Source: Streptomyces rubradiris
Lineage (GTDB): Bacteria > Actinomycetota > Actinomycetes > Streptomycetales > Streptomycetaceae
Length of the DNA: 64,000 bases
Assembly: GCF_016860525.1 (NCBI RefSeq)
Contig: NZ_BNEA01000015.1
Location: forward strand, 5,108,501 to 5,172,500
Reading direction: 5' to 3'
Shown: in pieces, positions 26,871 through 36,184 of the stretch
Numbering within the stretch: position 1 is the first letter of the stretch
How the letters are laid out: every line of letters starts with the position of its first letter
The notes under the pieces: generated by a model
Told to the model about the DNA's origin: nothing
Database searches by the model: none
What the model saw: the letters and a program-made list of their open reading frames with translations, nothing else
Made by a program: the position numbers and the translations under genes

Positions 26871-28193
26871 ATGCGCATCACCCGTACCGGCGGTGGCCAC
26901 GGCCGCAGAGCGGCGATCGTGGCCACGACGGCCCTGACCGCCTCAGCCCTGCTGCTGACCGGTTGCAGCAGCGACGACGGCGACTCGGGCAGCACGGACG
27001 CGGACGGCAACATCACCCTCACGGTGGCCGACTACGGGCAGTTCGGCTACAAGGAAGCCAACCTGTTCGCCAAGTACCACGAGCTGCACCCGAACATCAC
27101 GGTCAAGGAAGAGACGACCGCCAACGAGCAGGACTACTACCCGAAGCTCCTTCAGCAGCTGAACACGGGCAGCGGCCTGGCGGACGTCGTCGGTATCGAG
27201 GTCGCGCGCATCAAGGAGGTCGTGGACACCCAGGCGGACAAGTTCACCGACCTCGGCAAGACGATCAACGTCGGCGACTGGGTGTCCTGGAAGGCGAAGC
27301 AGGCCACCGCCAAGGACGGCACGGTGATCGGCGCCGGTACCGACATCGGCCCGATGTCCCTGTGCTACCGCAAGGACCTCTTCGAGAAGGCGGGCCTGCC
27401 CACCGACCGCGAGGCCGTCGCCAAGGCCGTCGCCGGCGGCTGGGAGGACTACCTCAAGCTCGGCGAGCAGTACCAGAAGAAGGCGCCCTCCGGCACGTAC
27501 TTCATGGACTCCGCCTCCGCGATGTACAACGCGGTCGTCTCCTCCTCGTCCCAGCAGTACTACAACGCCGAGGGCGAGGCGGTCTACAAGGACAGCCCGT
27601 CCGTCAAGCAGGGCTGGAACCTGGCGGCGCAGGCCGCCGAGAAGAAGCTCACCCAGGGCCTGCCGCAGTTCACCGACGCCTGGACCGCGGCGCTGCGCAA
27701 GGGCAGCGTGGCCACCGTGGCCTGCCCGGCCTGGATGGCCGCCCAGATCTCCACCAACTCCGGCGACGCCTACAAGGGCAAGTGGGACATCTCCCGCGCG
27801 CCCGGCTCCACGGCGGCCAACTGGGGCGGCTCCTTCCTGACCGTTCCCAAGAGCGGCAAGCACGTCAAGGAGGCCCAGGAGCTGGTCAAGTGGCTGACCG
27901 CGCCCGAGCAGCAGGCCGCGGTGTTCAAGGCCGCCGGTATCTTCCCGTCCAACCAGAAGGCCTACGACCTGCCCGACGTGAAGAACGGCAAGCTCCCGTA
28001 CTTCAGTGACGCCCCCATCGGCCAGATCTTCGCCGAGGAGGCCAAGACCATCCCCGAGGCGGTGCTCGGCCCGAAGGACGGCGTCATCAAGGACACCATC
28101 TCCAACCAGATCAACAACATGGAGAAGCGGGGCACCGACCCCGACGACGCCTGGGAGGCCGCGACCGAGACGCTCGACAAGGCGCTCGGCTGA
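26871..28193 (+). CDS. cebE: CebE: cello-oligosaccharide-binding lipoprotein of ABC transporter
   Basis: 440 aa from ATG 26871, with AAGGAG 7 bases upstream. Lipobox 'LLLTGC' with the lipid-modified cysteine at about residue 31 ends the signal peptide, and a Ser/Asp-rich spacer follows. The rest is an extracellular solute-binding protein of family 1 ('NITLTVADYGQFGYKEANLFAKYHE' quoted in part, 'TDIGPMSLCYRKDLFEKAGLP', 'NWGGSFLTVPK'). With CebF and CebG and the shared ATPase MsiK (not in this window) it imports cellobiose and cellotriose. It is the first gene of the ceb operon under a CebR-type operator. The gene is followed by a 14-bp hairpin and a 407-bp gap before cebF. Confidence 0.92.
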   Translation: MRITRTGGGHGRRAAIVATTALTASALLLTGCSSDDGDSGSTDADGNITLTVADYGQFGYKEANLFAKYHELHPNITVKEETTANEQDYYPKLLQQLNTGSGLADVVGIEVARIKEVVDTQADKFTDLGKTINVGDWVSWKAKQATAKDGTVIGAGTDIGPMSLCYRKDLFEKAGLPTDREAVAKAVAGGWEDYLKLGEQYQKKAPSGTYFMDSASAMYNAVVSSSSQQYYNAEGEAVYKDSPSVKQGWNLAAQAAEKKLTQGLPQFTDAWTAALRKGSVATVACPAWMAAQISTNSGDAYKGKWDISRAPGSTAANWGGSFLTVPKSGKHVKEAQELVKWLTAPEQQAAVFKAAGIFPSNQKAYDLPDVKNGKLPYFSDAPIGQIFAEEAKTIPEAVLGPKDGVIKDTISNQINNMEKRGTDPDDAWEAATETLDKALG

Positions 28194-28199
28194 CCGGCC

Positions 28200-28233
28200 G
28201 GGGTGCGGGCGGCGCGTGAGCCGCCCGCACCCC
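28200..28233 (+). terminator. Strong hairpin between cebE and cebF
   Basis: Bases 28200-28213 are the exact reverse complement of 28220-28233, with a 6-base loop, starting 6 bases after the cebE stop. In binding-protein operons such a hairpin usually stabilises or partly terminates the mRNA, so that binding protein is made in excess over permease. The remaining 28234-28600 shows no gene. Confidence 0.75.
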
Positions 28234-28600
28234 GCCCGTACGGGCCCCCGCCCCCGCCGCCGGACAGCGCAGACCGGTGCGCGGCACGGGGAGCCGGACG
28301 CCGTCGCCGAACTCCCGCCAGGCCCGTCCCTCGTGCCGGCGGCGGGAGGGACGGCGACCGGAGCCGGGCCCAGGGCGGGTGAGTGCCCGACGACGCGGAG
28401 CGGTGCCCGGTCAGGGCGCCGCCGCGGCGTCACCGGCGGGGACCGGCGGCCGACGGCCGGGTTCCGCCCCCTACGCACGTCAGGCCGCGGCACGGGTCGT
28501 CCGCCACCGTACCGATCCGCGCGGGGAGCGGCGGACCGGTCCCGGTCCGGACCGCGCCGTACGCCCCACCGGCCGAAACCTTCAGGGAAGGACTCCCTCC

Positions 28601-29593
28601 GTGGCAACGACAACCCCCGCACGGGGTGCCTACACCCCGCCGTCCGGCGGCTCCGGTGCCGCGTCGAACGGACGCGGCACATGGCGCAGCCGGCTGTGGC
28701 GCTTCGACGACAAGGCGTCGCCGTACGCCTACATCGCCCCCTTCTTCCTGATCTTCGGTGCCTTCGGGCTCTATCCGCTCCTCTACACCGGCTGGATCGC
28801 CCTGCACCGGGTGGAGATGACGGGCCTCGACCAGTCCGAGTGGGTGGGCTTCGACAACTTCTCCAGAATCCTCCAGGACGCCGAGTTCTGGACGGCCGTC
28901 TTCAACACCTTCGTCATCGGTGTCATCTCCACCGTGCCGCAGCTGCTGGTGGCCCTGGGCCTCGCCCACCTGCTCAACTACAAGCTGCGCGCCAGCACCT
29001 TCTGGCGAACCGTCATCCTCACCCCGTACGCCACCTCGGTCGCCACGGCCGCCCTGGTCTTCGCGCTGGTCTTCCGCGCCGACGGCGGCATCCTCAACTG
29101 GGTGCTGCACTTCTTCGGCGTCGGCGACGTCGACTGGGGCGAGGGCACCTGGACGTCCAAGATCGCCATCTCGGTCATCGTGATCTGGCGGTGGACCGGC
29201 TACAACGCCCTCATCTACCTGGCCGCGATGCAGGCGGTCCCCACCGATCTGTACGAGGCCGCCGCCATCGACGGGGCGTCGCGCTGGCAGCAGTTCCGCA
29301 AGGTGACCATCCCCTCGCTGCGGCCGACGATCCTGTTCACCATCGTCATCTCGACCATCGGCTCGATGCAGTTGTTCGGTGAGCCGCTGCTGCTCCAGGG
29401 CGGCACCCTCGGCTCGATCGGCGGCAGCGAGCACCAGTACGAGACGCTCAGCATCTACCTGTTCAACTACGGCTGGAAGCTGGGTCATCTGGGACCGGCG
29501 GCGGCCGTGGCCTGGGCCATGCTCGTCCTGCTGCTGCTGATCGCCCTGATCAACTGGATCGTCGGCCGGTTCGTGCGCAAGAACGCGGCCTGA
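28601..29593 (+). CDS. cebF: CebF: sugar ABC transporter permease
   Basis: 330 aa from GTG 28601, with AGGGAAGG about 11 bases upstream; longer in-frame starts lack a site and would encode a low-complexity leader. Six transmembrane helices. The cytoplasmic EAA loop that docks the ATPase reads '[22 protein letters not shown]'-like (quoted in part), the MalF-type permease signature. With CebG it forms the channel for cello-oligosaccharides. No ATPase gene is nearby, as expected for transporters served by MsiK. 14 bp separate it from cebG. Confidence 0.92.
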   Translation: MATTTPARGAYTPPSGGSGAASNGRGTWRSRLWRFDDKASPYAYIAPFFLIFGAFGLYPLLYTGWIALHRVEMTGLDQSEWVGFDNFSRILQDAEFWTAVFNTFVIGVISTVPQLLVALGLAHLLNYKLRASTFWRTVILTPYATSVATAALVFALVFRADGGILNWVLHFFGVGDVDWGEGTWTSKIAISVIVIWRWTGYNALIYLAAMQAVPTDLYEAAAIDGASRWQQFRKVTIPSLRPTILFTIVISTIGSMQLFGEPLLLQGGTLGSIGGSEHQYETLSIYLFNYGWKLGHLGPAAAVAWAMLVLLLLIALINWIVGRFVRKNAA

Positions 29594-29607
29594 CGGGAGC
29601 GACATCG

Positions 29608-30531
29608 ATGACCACGACCAGTCCCACCAAGACCTCGGCGCCGGACCTCCTCCAGGCACCGTCCTACACCGCCTCCGGCAAGACCCCGGGCCGTCTCCGC
29701 CTGGGCGCCGGCCAGCAGTTGCGGGGCGGCCCGTTCACCTACGCCGCCCTGATCGTCGTCGGGCTCGGCTCGATCTTCCCGCTGTACTGGACGCTGGTGG
29801 CCGCCTCGCACGACCAGCAGCGGGTCCTGGACAGCCCGCCGCCGCTGGTGCCGGGCGGCAGGCTCGGGAGCAACCTCCAGGCGGCCTGGGAGCAGGCGAA
29901 CCTGGGCAAGGCCATCGTCAACAGCGTGATCGTGGCCGGCAGCATCACCGTCGCCACCCTGTTCTTCTGCACCCTCGCCGGTTACGCCTTCGCCAAGATG
30001 CGCTTCCGCGGCCGGAACGTGCTGATGACCGCGGTCATCGCCACCCTGACCATCCCGCCCCAGCTCAGCGTCGTTCCGCTGTTCATGATGATGTCGGACA
30101 TCGGGTGGGGCGGAAAGCTCGAGTCGGTGATCTTCCCGACCCTGGTCGGCGCGTTCGGCGTCTTCTTCATGCGCCAGTACCTCGTCGAGGCGCTGCCGTA
30201 CGAGCTGATCGAGGCGGCCAAGGTGGACGGGGCGAGCAACTTCCGCATCGTGTGGAGCGTGGTACTGCCCGTGGCCCGGCCCGCGATGATGGTGCTGGGC
30301 ATGCTCACCTTCGTGCAGGCCTGGAACGACTTCTTCTGGCCCTTCCTCGCGCTGAACCAGCAGAACCCGACCATCCAGGTGGCGCTCGGCCAGCTCAGCG
30401 CCTCCTACACGCCCGACCAGAGCATCGTCATGGCCGGCGCGCTGATCAGTACCCTGCCGCTGCTGCTGGTCTTCGTGATCTTCGGCAAGCAGATCGTCGG
30501 GGGGATCATGGCGGGCGCGGTCAAGGGCTGA
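29608..30531 (+). CDS. cebG: CebG: sugar ABC transporter permease
   Basis: 307 aa from ATG 29608, with GGGAG 8 bases upstream. MalG-type permease with six helices after a 40-residue cytoplasmic N-terminus. The EAA loop is '[20 protein letters not shown]'. It is the partner of CebF in the cello-oligosaccharide importer. The next gene, bglC, starts 389 bp later behind its own operator, and this spacer (30532-30920) holds no other recognisable feature. Confidence 0.92.
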   Translation: MTTTSPTKTSAPDLLQAPSYTASGKTPGRLRLGAGQQLRGGPFTYAALIVVGLGSIFPLYWTLVAASHDQQRVLDSPPPLVPGGRLGSNLQAAWEQANLGKAIVNSVIVAGSITVATLFFCTLAGYAFAKMRFRGRNVLMTAVIATLTIPPQLSVVPLFMMMSDIGWGGKLESVIFPTLVGAFGVFFMRQYLVEALPYELIEAAKVDGASNFRIVWSVVLPVARPAMMVLGMLTFVQAWNDFFWPFLALNQQNPTIQVALGQLSASYTPDQSIVMAGALISTLPLLLVFVIFGKQIVGGIMAGAVKG

Positions 30532-30904
30532 ACCCCGGCCGCGGGGCCCGCCCCGCCGGACCGGCCCGTGTCCCACCGCCGGCCCGCCGCGCGCGCCGGC
30601 CCACCCCTCGTGCCCGGTCCGGTACCGCCCGCCTCCTCATCCGCCCCGCAGCGGGCCGTACCGGACCGGACACCACCCGGCCCCGCCGGGGCCGTATTCG
30701 AACGGGACGCCCACCGCCCGGCCACGGCCGCGCCTTTCGGGCCCGCACCGGGTACCGAACGGGCACGGCACTTGTCCCTCTCCACCGCCCACCGGCCGCG
30801 ACGCCCGTCACGCACCGAGGCGGGGGCCCGGGCCGTCCCGCCCCACCCGCGACCGGCTCCCGCACGGCCGGGCCGCGCCGTCCGTCATCCATTCCTCTTC
30901 GTTT

Positions 30905-30918
30905 TGGGAGCGCTCTCA
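30905..30918. promoter_or_regulatory. CebR-type operator overlapping the bglC ribosome site
   Basis: TGGGAGCGCTCTCA has one mismatch to the perfect CebR palindrome and ends 2 bases before the bglC ATG. The GGGAG within it (30906-30910) is also the only Shine-Dalgarno sequence for bglC. Confidence 0.85.
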
Positions 30919-30920
30919 CC

Positions 30921-32363
30921 ATGACCGCCGTACGACCCGAGACCATCGCCGAGCCGGCCTCGGACACCTCCTTCCCGACCGGCTTCGTCTGGGGCGCCGC
31001 CACCGCCGCCTACCAGGTGGAGGGCGCCGCCACCGAGGACGGCCGCACCCCCTCCATCTGGGACACCTTCAGCCACACCCCCGGCAAGGTCCGCAACGGC
31101 GACACCGGTGACATCGCCGCCGACCACTACCACCGGTACCGCGACGACGTGGCCCTGATGAAGGACCTCGGGCTCAAGGCCTACCGGTTCTCCATCTCCT
31201 GGCCCCGGGTCCAGCCCACCGGCCGGGGCCCCGCCGTCGAGCGCGGCCTGGACTTCTACCGCCGGCTGACCGACGCCCTCCTGGAGGCGGGCATCACCCC
31301 GGTCGCCACCCTCTACCACTGGGACCTGCCGCAGGAGCTGGAGGACGCGGGCGGCTGGCCGCACCGCGACACCGCCCACCGGTTCGCCGACTACGCCGCC
31401 CTCGCCGCCCGCGCCCTGGGCGACCGGGTCGGGATGTGGACCACCCTCAACGAGCCCTGGTGCTCGGCGTTCCTCGGCTACGGCTCCGGCGTGCACGCCC
31501 CGGGCCGGACCGACCCGGCCGCCACCCTGCGCGCCGCCCACCACCTGAACCTGGCCCACGGCGAGGCCGTCGGCGTCCTGCGCACGGCCCTGCCCTCCTC
31601 GGCGCAGGTCTCCATCACCCTGAACCTGCACCAGGTGCGCCCGCTCACCGGCAGCCCCGAGGACGCCGAGGCCGCCCGCCGCATCGACGCCGTCGGCAAC
31701 CGGATCTTCACCGGCCCCCTGCTGGACGGCGCCTACCCCGAGGACCTGCTGCGCGACACCGCGCACCTGGTCGACTGGGACGAGCTGGTGCGCGCCGGGG
31801 ACCTCGCGGAGATCTCCCGTCCGCTCGACGTGCTCGGCGTCAACTACTACGCGCCGACCGTGGTCTCGCTGCCCGCCGACGGCGCCGCGAGCACCCGCAA
31901 CGACGGCCACGGCGCGAGCGACCACTCCCCGTGGACCGGCTCCGAGCAGGTCGCCTTCCACCTCGCCAACGACGACCTGACCGCCATGAACTGGGCCATC
32001 GACGCCAGCGGCCTGCACACCCTGCTGACCGAGATGTCGGCCCGGCACCCCGGGCTGCCGCTGATGGTCACCGAGAACGGCGCCGCCTTCGACGACTATG
32101 TCTCCCCGGAGGGCCGCGTCGAGGACCCGCAGCGGATCGCCTACCTCCGCTCCCACCTGGACGCCGTCCGCCGCGCCATCGCCGACGGCGCCGACGTGCG
32201 GGGCTACTTCCTGTGGTCCCTGCTGGACAACTTCGAGTGGTCCTACGGCTATTCGAAGCGGTTCGGCGCCGTCTACGTCGACTACCCCACCCAGCGCCGC
32301 ATCCCCAAGGCCAGCGCCCGCTGGTACGCCGAGGTGATCCGGAACAACGCCCTGCCCGCCTGA
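30921..32363 (+). CDS. bglC: BglC: intracellular GH1 beta-glucosidase
   Basis: 480 aa from ATG 30921. GH1 family: '[16 protein letters not shown]', acid/base '[16 protein letters not shown]', nucleophile '[10 protein letters not shown]', '[12 protein letters not shown]'. It has no signal peptide. It hydrolyses imported cellobiose and cellotriose to glucose, removing the CebR inducer. Position after cebEFG and the operator at its start match bglC of other Streptomyces. The paralogue at 23762 shares the motifs. Confidence 0.92.
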   Translation: MTAVRPETIAEPASDTSFPTGFVWGAATAAYQVEGAATEDGRTPSIWDTFSHTPGKVRNGDTGDIAADHYHRYRDDVALMKDLGLKAYRFSISWPRVQPTGRGPAVERGLDFYRRLTDALLEAGITPVATLYHWDLPQELEDAGGWPHRDTAHRFADYAALAARALGDRVGMWTTLNEPWCSAFLGYGSGVHAPGRTDPAATLRAAHHLNLAHGEAVGVLRTALPSSAQVSITLNLHQVRPLTGSPEDAEAARRIDAVGNRIFTGPLLDGAYPEDLLRDTAHLVDWDELVRAGDLAEISRPLDVLGVNYYAPTVVSLPADGAASTRNDGHGASDHSPWTGSEQVAFHLANDDLTAMNWAIDASGLHTLLTEMSARHPGLPLMVTENGAAFDDYVSPEGRVEDPQRIAYLRSHLDAVRRAIADGADVRGYFLWSLLDNFEWSYGYSKRFGAVYVDYPTQRRIPKASARWYAEVIRNNALPA

Positions 32364-32450
32364 CGGCCCGTCCCCGCCCGCGGAATCGAAGGCGCCGCCG
32401 TCACGCTGTTACATTCCTGGCCTGACGGCGGTGAACGGAAGGCGGCGACC

Positions 32451-33506
32451 ATGGCAGGCAACGGTGTGAGGGGCCGGGGCGGCCGGCGGCCGACCCTGGA
32501 GGAGGTCGCCGCCCGGGCCGGGGTCGGGCGGGGCACGGTCTCCCGGGTGATCAACGGCTCACCCCGGGTCAGCGACGCCACCCGTGCCGCCGTAGAGGCG
32601 GCCGTCGCCGAGCTGGGCTACGTCCCCAACACCGCGGCCCGCGCCCTCGCGGCCAACCGCACCGACGCCATCGCGCTGGTCGTCCCCGAGCCGGAGACCC
32701 GGTTCTTCGCCGAGCCCTACTTCTCCGACATGCTGCGCGGGGTCGGCGCGGGACTGTCCGACACCGAGATGCAGTTGCTGCTGACCTTCGCGGGCAGCGA
32801 CCGGGAGCGGCAGCGGCTGGCCCAGTACCTGGCCGCCCACCGGGTGGACGGCGTCCTGCTGGTGGGCGTGCACGCCGACGACCCGCTGCCCGATCTGCTG
32901 GCCGAGCTGGAGATCCCGGCCGTGATCAGCGGCCCGCGCTCGGCGGCCGAGTCGCTCACCTCGGTGGACTCCGACAACTACGCGGGCGCCCGCGCGGCCG
33001 TGGAACACCTGCTGTCCCGGGGCCGGCACCGGATCGCGCACATCACCGGCGCGCTGGACGTCTACGGCGCCCAGCGCCGCGCCGACGGCTACCGCGACGC
33101 CCTCGCCGACGCCGGCCGCCCGGTGGACGAACTCCTCATCGAACCGGGGGACTTCAGCGAGGAGGGCGGCCGGCGCGCGATGGCCACCCTGCTGTCCCGC
33201 CGGCCCGGCCTGGACGCGGTCTTCGCGGGCTCGGACGTGATGGCGGCGGGCGCCCGCCAGGTGCTGCGCGAGGCGGGCCGGCGCATCCCGGAGGACGTGG
33301 CACTGGTCGGCTACGACGACTCGGCCATCGCCCGCCACATGGACCCGCCGCTCACCAGCGTCCGGCAGCCCATCGAGGAGATGGGCCGCGCGATGATCGA
33401 CCTGCTCCTCACGGAGATCGCCGGCCGGGGCCCGGGTCCGGCGCGGGCGGCGGCCCCCCGCCGGGCGGTGCTGCCGGTGCAGCTGGTGGAGCGGGCGTCG
33501 TCGTGA
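32451..33506 (+). CDS. CebR-type LacI-family repressor, copy B (after bglC)
   Basis: 351 aa from ATG 32451, with GGAAGG upstream. The HTH 'AARAGVGRGTVSRVINGSP' is identical to copy A. The effector domain shares 'FAEPYFSDML', 'VDGVLLVGVHADD', 'DAVFAGSDVMAAG' and 'MDPPLTSVRQP'. It follows bglC by 87 bp on the same strand and precedes tRNA-His and orn. From memory this is the position of the LacI gene SCO2794 in S. coelicolor. Both copies should bind the same operator; whether one has a different inducer is unknown. Confidence 0.9.
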   Translation: MAGNGVRGRGGRRPTLEEVAARAGVGRGTVSRVINGSPRVSDATRAAVEAAVAELGYVPNTAARALAANRTDAIALVVPEPETRFFAEPYFSDMLRGVGAGLSDTEMQLLLTFAGSDRERQRLAQYLAAHRVDGVLLVGVHADDPLPDLLAELEIPAVISGPRSAAESLTSVDSDNYAGARAAVEHLLSRGRHRIAHITGALDVYGAQRRADGYRDALADAGRPVDELLIEPGDFSEEGGRRAMATLLSRRPGLDAVFAGSDVMAAGARQVLREAGRRIPEDVALVGYDDSAIARHMDPPLTSVRQPIEEMGRAMIDLLLTEIAGRGPGPARAAAPRRAVLPVQLVERASS

Positions 33507-33581
33507 CGCGGCTCACCGGCCGGGTCCGCACGAGTCCCGGCCGGTGGGGGAGCGGGCCGGAAAACGCGGGTGGGAAAACGA

Positions 33582-33623
33582 ATCAGCCGGTGACTCCGTC
33601 TTCCGACGGAGTCACCGGCTGAT
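33582..33623. terminator. Perfect 19-bp hairpin between copy B repressor and tRNA-His
   Basis: 33582-33600 is the exact reverse complement of 33605-33623, with a TTCC tetraloop. It lies between convergent genes, 8 bases beyond the tRNA-His 3' end, and mirrors the tRNA-Lys terminator in size. Confidence 0.85.
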
Positions 33624-33630
33624 CACCCAG

Positions 33631-33703
33631 GGTGAGTGACGGGACTCGAACCCGCGACATCCTGGACCACAACCAGGTGCTCTACCAGCTGAGCTACACC
33701 CAC
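33631..33703 (-). tRNA. tRNA-His (anticodon GTG)
   Basis: The cloverleaf reads on the minus strand. The acceptor stem 33697-33703 pairs with 33632-33638 (one G-U), with discriminator C at 33631. A G at position -1 (33704 on the complement) would pair with it, the hallmark of tRNA-His. Anticodon GTG is at 33668-33670 in the loop 33666-33672. CCA is not encoded. Confidence 0.96.
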
Positions 33704-33810
33704 CACGACCGGTGGTGGAACTTGTCGTTTCCCCGACCGGCCGAGAAGAAGTCTACAGGGTCTTCAGGGGTGCTCGCGCACACGTTTTCGCGCGGGCGGG
33801 CCCGGGGCGG

Positions 33811-34413
33811 CTACGGCGCGGGTACGACGTGCCGGGCGGCGATCTGCCGGGCGGTGTCGGAGTCCGGGCCGGGCTGGGGCACGAAGATGGCCTCCCGGTA
33901 GTAGCGCAGCTCGGCGATCGACTCGCGGATGTCGGCGAGGGCCCGGTGGTTGCCGTTCTTCTCCGGGCTGTTGAAGTACGCCCGCGGGTACCAGCGGCGG
34001 GCGAGCTCCTTGACCGAGGAGACGTCGACGATCCGGTAGTGGAGGTAGTCCTCCAGGGTCGGCATGTCCCGCAGCAAAAAGCCGCGGTCGGTGCCCACGG
34101 AGTTCCCGCACAGCGGGGCCTTGCCGGGCTCCTTCACGTGCTCGCGCACGTACGCCAGGACCTGCTCCTCGGCGTCCTTCAGGGTCGTGCCCCGCTCCAG
34201 CTCGGCGAGCAGCCCGGACGCGGTGTGCATCTGACGCACCACCTCCGGCATCGTCTCCAGCGCGCGGGCCGGCGGACGGATGACGATGTCCACCCCCTCG
34301 CCGAGTACGTTCAGCTCGGAGTCGGTGACGAGGGCGGCCACCTCGATGAGCGCGTCGTCGGACAGCGAGAGGCCGGTCATCTCGCAGTCGATCCACACCA
34401 TGCGATCGTTCAT
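33811..34413 (-). CDS. orn: Oligoribonuclease (OrnA)
   Basis: 200 aa from ATG 34413, with AGGGTGG upstream. DEDDh exonuclease: 'WIDCEMTGL' (DxE), 'CGNSVGTDRGFL' (second Asp region), 'HRALADI' (His-x4-Asp). It degrades 2-5-nt RNA and also pGpG, the product of c-di-GMP hydrolysis by EAL proteins such as CdgA. It lies directly downstream of adpA on the same strand, as in other Streptomyces where ornA affects growth and differentiation, but a 40-bp palindrome separates the two. Confidence 0.96.
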   Translation of the reverse strand: MNDRMVWIDCEMTGLSLSDDALIEVAALVTDSELNVLGEGVDIVIRPPARALETMPEVVRQMHTASGLLAELERGTTLKDAEEQVLAYVREHVKEPGKAPLCGNSVGTDRGFLLRDMPTLEDYLHYRIVDVSSVKELARRWYPRAYFNSPEKNGNHRALADIRESIAELRYYREAIFVPQPGPDSDTARQIAARHVVPAP

Positions 34414-34540
34414 GCGACCACCCTAAAGCGCACCTGAGCTTTTTACGTGCCCCCGTGCTCCGCAGGACGGGCCGAAGGGGGTTCGTCGTCCGGGTGCGGG
34501 CGCGTCCTGGCTCGTCGCGCGGTTCCCCGCGTCCCTCGGG

Positions 34541-34580
34541 CACGACGGAGGGGGCGGACGCGTCCGCCCCCTCCGTCGTG
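34541..34580. terminator. 40-nt perfect palindrome after adpA
   Basis: 34541-34560 is the exact reverse complement of 34561-34580, with no spacer; in RNA this gives a hairpin of up to 18 bp. It starts one base after the adpA stop and precedes ornA, so it probably terminates or attenuates adpA transcription before ornA. Confidence 0.85.
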
Positions 34581-34581
34581 C

Positions 34582-35805
34582 TCAGTTACCGCTGCGCGGG
34601 CCCGGGAGCAGGCCCACCGCGCCGGCCGGGGCGCGGCGCGCCTGGAGCGGTACTCCGCCTTCGCGGTGCTCGTGGAGCAGCGCGGGGGCGGTGCCGCTCA
34701 CCGGTCCCGGGCCGGGCAGCCCCGCGGGGGCGCCCTGCGGGCCGGTCACCGGCACCGCCGGCTCCGGCTCGCCCGGCTTCTCGCCCTGCGGCCTGCGGGC
34801 CCGGTAGGCGGCCCGGTAGGCGGCGGGGGAGGAGCCGAGCTGGCGGCGGAAGTGGCCGCGCAGGGCCACCGGGGAGCGGAAGCCGCAGCGGCCCGCCACC
34901 TCGTCCACCGAGTAGTCCGACGTCTCCAGCAGCCGCTGCGCCTGGAGCACCCGCTGCGTGATCAGCCACTGCAGCGGCGCGCTCCCGGTGAGCGAGCGGA
35001 ACCGGCGGTCGAACGTGCGGCGGCTCATGTAGGCGCGTGCCGCCAGTGTCTCCACGTCGAACTGCTCGTGGAGGTGTTCCAGCGCCCAGGCGACGACCTC
35101 GGCGAGCGGGTCGGCGCCGATCTCCTCGGGTAAAGACCGGTCGAGGTAGCGCTCCTGGCCTCCCGACCGGCGCGGCGGGACGACCAGGCGCCGGGCGAGC
35201 GCGCCGGCCGCCTCGTTGCCGTGGTCGGTCCGCACGATGTGGAGGCAGAGGTCGATCCCGGCCGCGGTGCCCGCCGACGTCAGCACGTCGCCGTCGTCGA
35301 CGAACAGCTCCCGCGGGTCGACGTGCACCGACGGATAGCGCTTGGCCAGCGTCGGCGCGTACATCCAGTGGGTGGTCGCCGGGCGGCCGTCCAGCAGGCC
35401 GGCCGCCGCGAGCACGAAGGCCCCGGTGCACAGCCCGACGATGCGGGCGCCCTCCTCGTGCGCCCGGCGCAGCGCGTCGAGCGCCTCCTCCGGCGGCGGC
35501 GAGGTGATCGACCGCCAGGCCGGCACGACGACCGTCCCGGCGCGGGAGATCGCCTCCAGCCCATGCGGTGCGGTGAGTTCCAGGCCCCCTGTGGTCCGCA
35601 GCGGGCCTTCCTCGCCCGCGCACACCAGCAGCCGGTAGCGCGGCACGCCGGCGTCCTGGCGGTCGATGCCGAACACCGAAAGCGGAATGGAACTCTCGAA
35701 GATGGGGCCGCCGCTGAACAGCAGCACCGCGACGATTTCCTTACGGCGTCGCCCGGACAGTTTCCGGGCTGCGGCATCCTGCGCGGCAGTGGAGTCGTGG
35801 CTCAT
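34582..35805 (-). CDS. adpA: AdpA: AraC-family master regulator of development, with TTA codon
   Basis: 407 aa from ATG 35805 (GGGGGG about 9 bases upstream; the frame stays open to 35904 without a better start). The N-terminal half is a DJ-1/PfpI-like domain ('VAVLLFSGGPIFESSIPLSVFG', 'VGLCTGAFVLAAAGLLDGR'). The C-terminal half is an AraC DNA-binding domain with two HTHs ('SRRTFDRRFRSLTGSAPLQW' in part, 'VAGRCGFRSPVALRGHFRR'). Leu225, in the linker, is encoded by TTA (35131-35133), the bldA-dependent codon conserved in adpA. AdpA activates aerial growth, proteases and antibiotic genes and represses itself. AdpA-type sites lie upstream. Confidence 0.96.
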   Translation of the reverse strand: MSHDSTAAQDAAARKLSGRRRKEIVAVLLFSGGPIFESSIPLSVFGIDRQDAGVPRYRLLVCAGEEGPLRTTGGLELTAPHGLEAISRAGTVVVPAWRSITSPPPEEALDALRRAHEEGARIVGLCTGAFVLAAAGLLDGRPATTHWMYAPTLAKRYPSVHVDPRELFVDDGDVLTSAGTAAGIDLCLHIVRTDHGNEAAGALARRLVVPPRRSGGQERYLDRSLPEEIGADPLAEVVAWALEHLHEQFDVETLAARAYMSRRTFDRRFRSLTGSAPLQWLITQRVLQAQRLLETSDYSVDEVAGRCGFRSPVALRGHFRRQLGSSPAAYRAAYRARRPQGEKPGEPEPAVPVTGPQGAPAGLPGPGPVSGTAPALLHEHREGGVPLQARRAPAGAVGLLPGPRSGN

Positions 35806-35936
35806 ACTGCTAAGCCCCCCTCGGTGGTCGCGGCTCCTCGGTTGTGTCGCTCCTGCACGTTTCCCCTCGGTCCTGCACGAGTCCCCCGCCGTAAAGACGA
35901 TCAAGATCGAATTTACTGGCTCCCGCGATCATGCGG

Positions 35937-35946
35937 TGGCCAGTTC
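35937..35946 (+). promoter_or_regulatory. AdpA-binding site consensus upstream of adpA
   Basis: TGGCCAGTTC matches TGGCSNGWWY at all ten positions, about 130 bp upstream of the adpA start. A second near-match, TGGCGTGAAG (9 of 10), lies at 35977-35986. A 15-nt palindrome TTGTC-GACAT-GACAA lies between them at 35960-35974. Type II autoregulation as in S. griseus is the likely meaning. Confidence 0.6.
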
Positions 35947-36184
35947 GACACGCCGGACATTGTCGACATGACAACTTGGCGTGAAGCATTCGATCACGAA
36001 GCGTTGCACTCACGGGGCGTGCAGGGAAGTGCGCCTTGTCGTCGTGGCCAATCCGCGTAGGGTGCACGACGGCCCGCGGACCCTTTCCTTGCAGGTGGAA
36101 CGGGGATTGGAGGGTGGGTCGGAGCCCTCTTGGTCGATATCCAGAAGTTGGCTGAAAAGCAGCGCTCGGAGGCGCGAAAACAGG

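Noticed and set aside
28277..28600. 108-residue N-terminal extension of CebF
   Set aside because: It encodes Arg/Pro/Gly-rich sequence with no ribosome site; GTG 28601 gives the normal length for this permease family.
30105..30920. Long frame joining bglC with sequence overlapping cebG
   Set aside because: It is an alternative-frame shadow of cebG followed by non-coding spacer; ATG 30921 directly follows the operator with its ribosome site.
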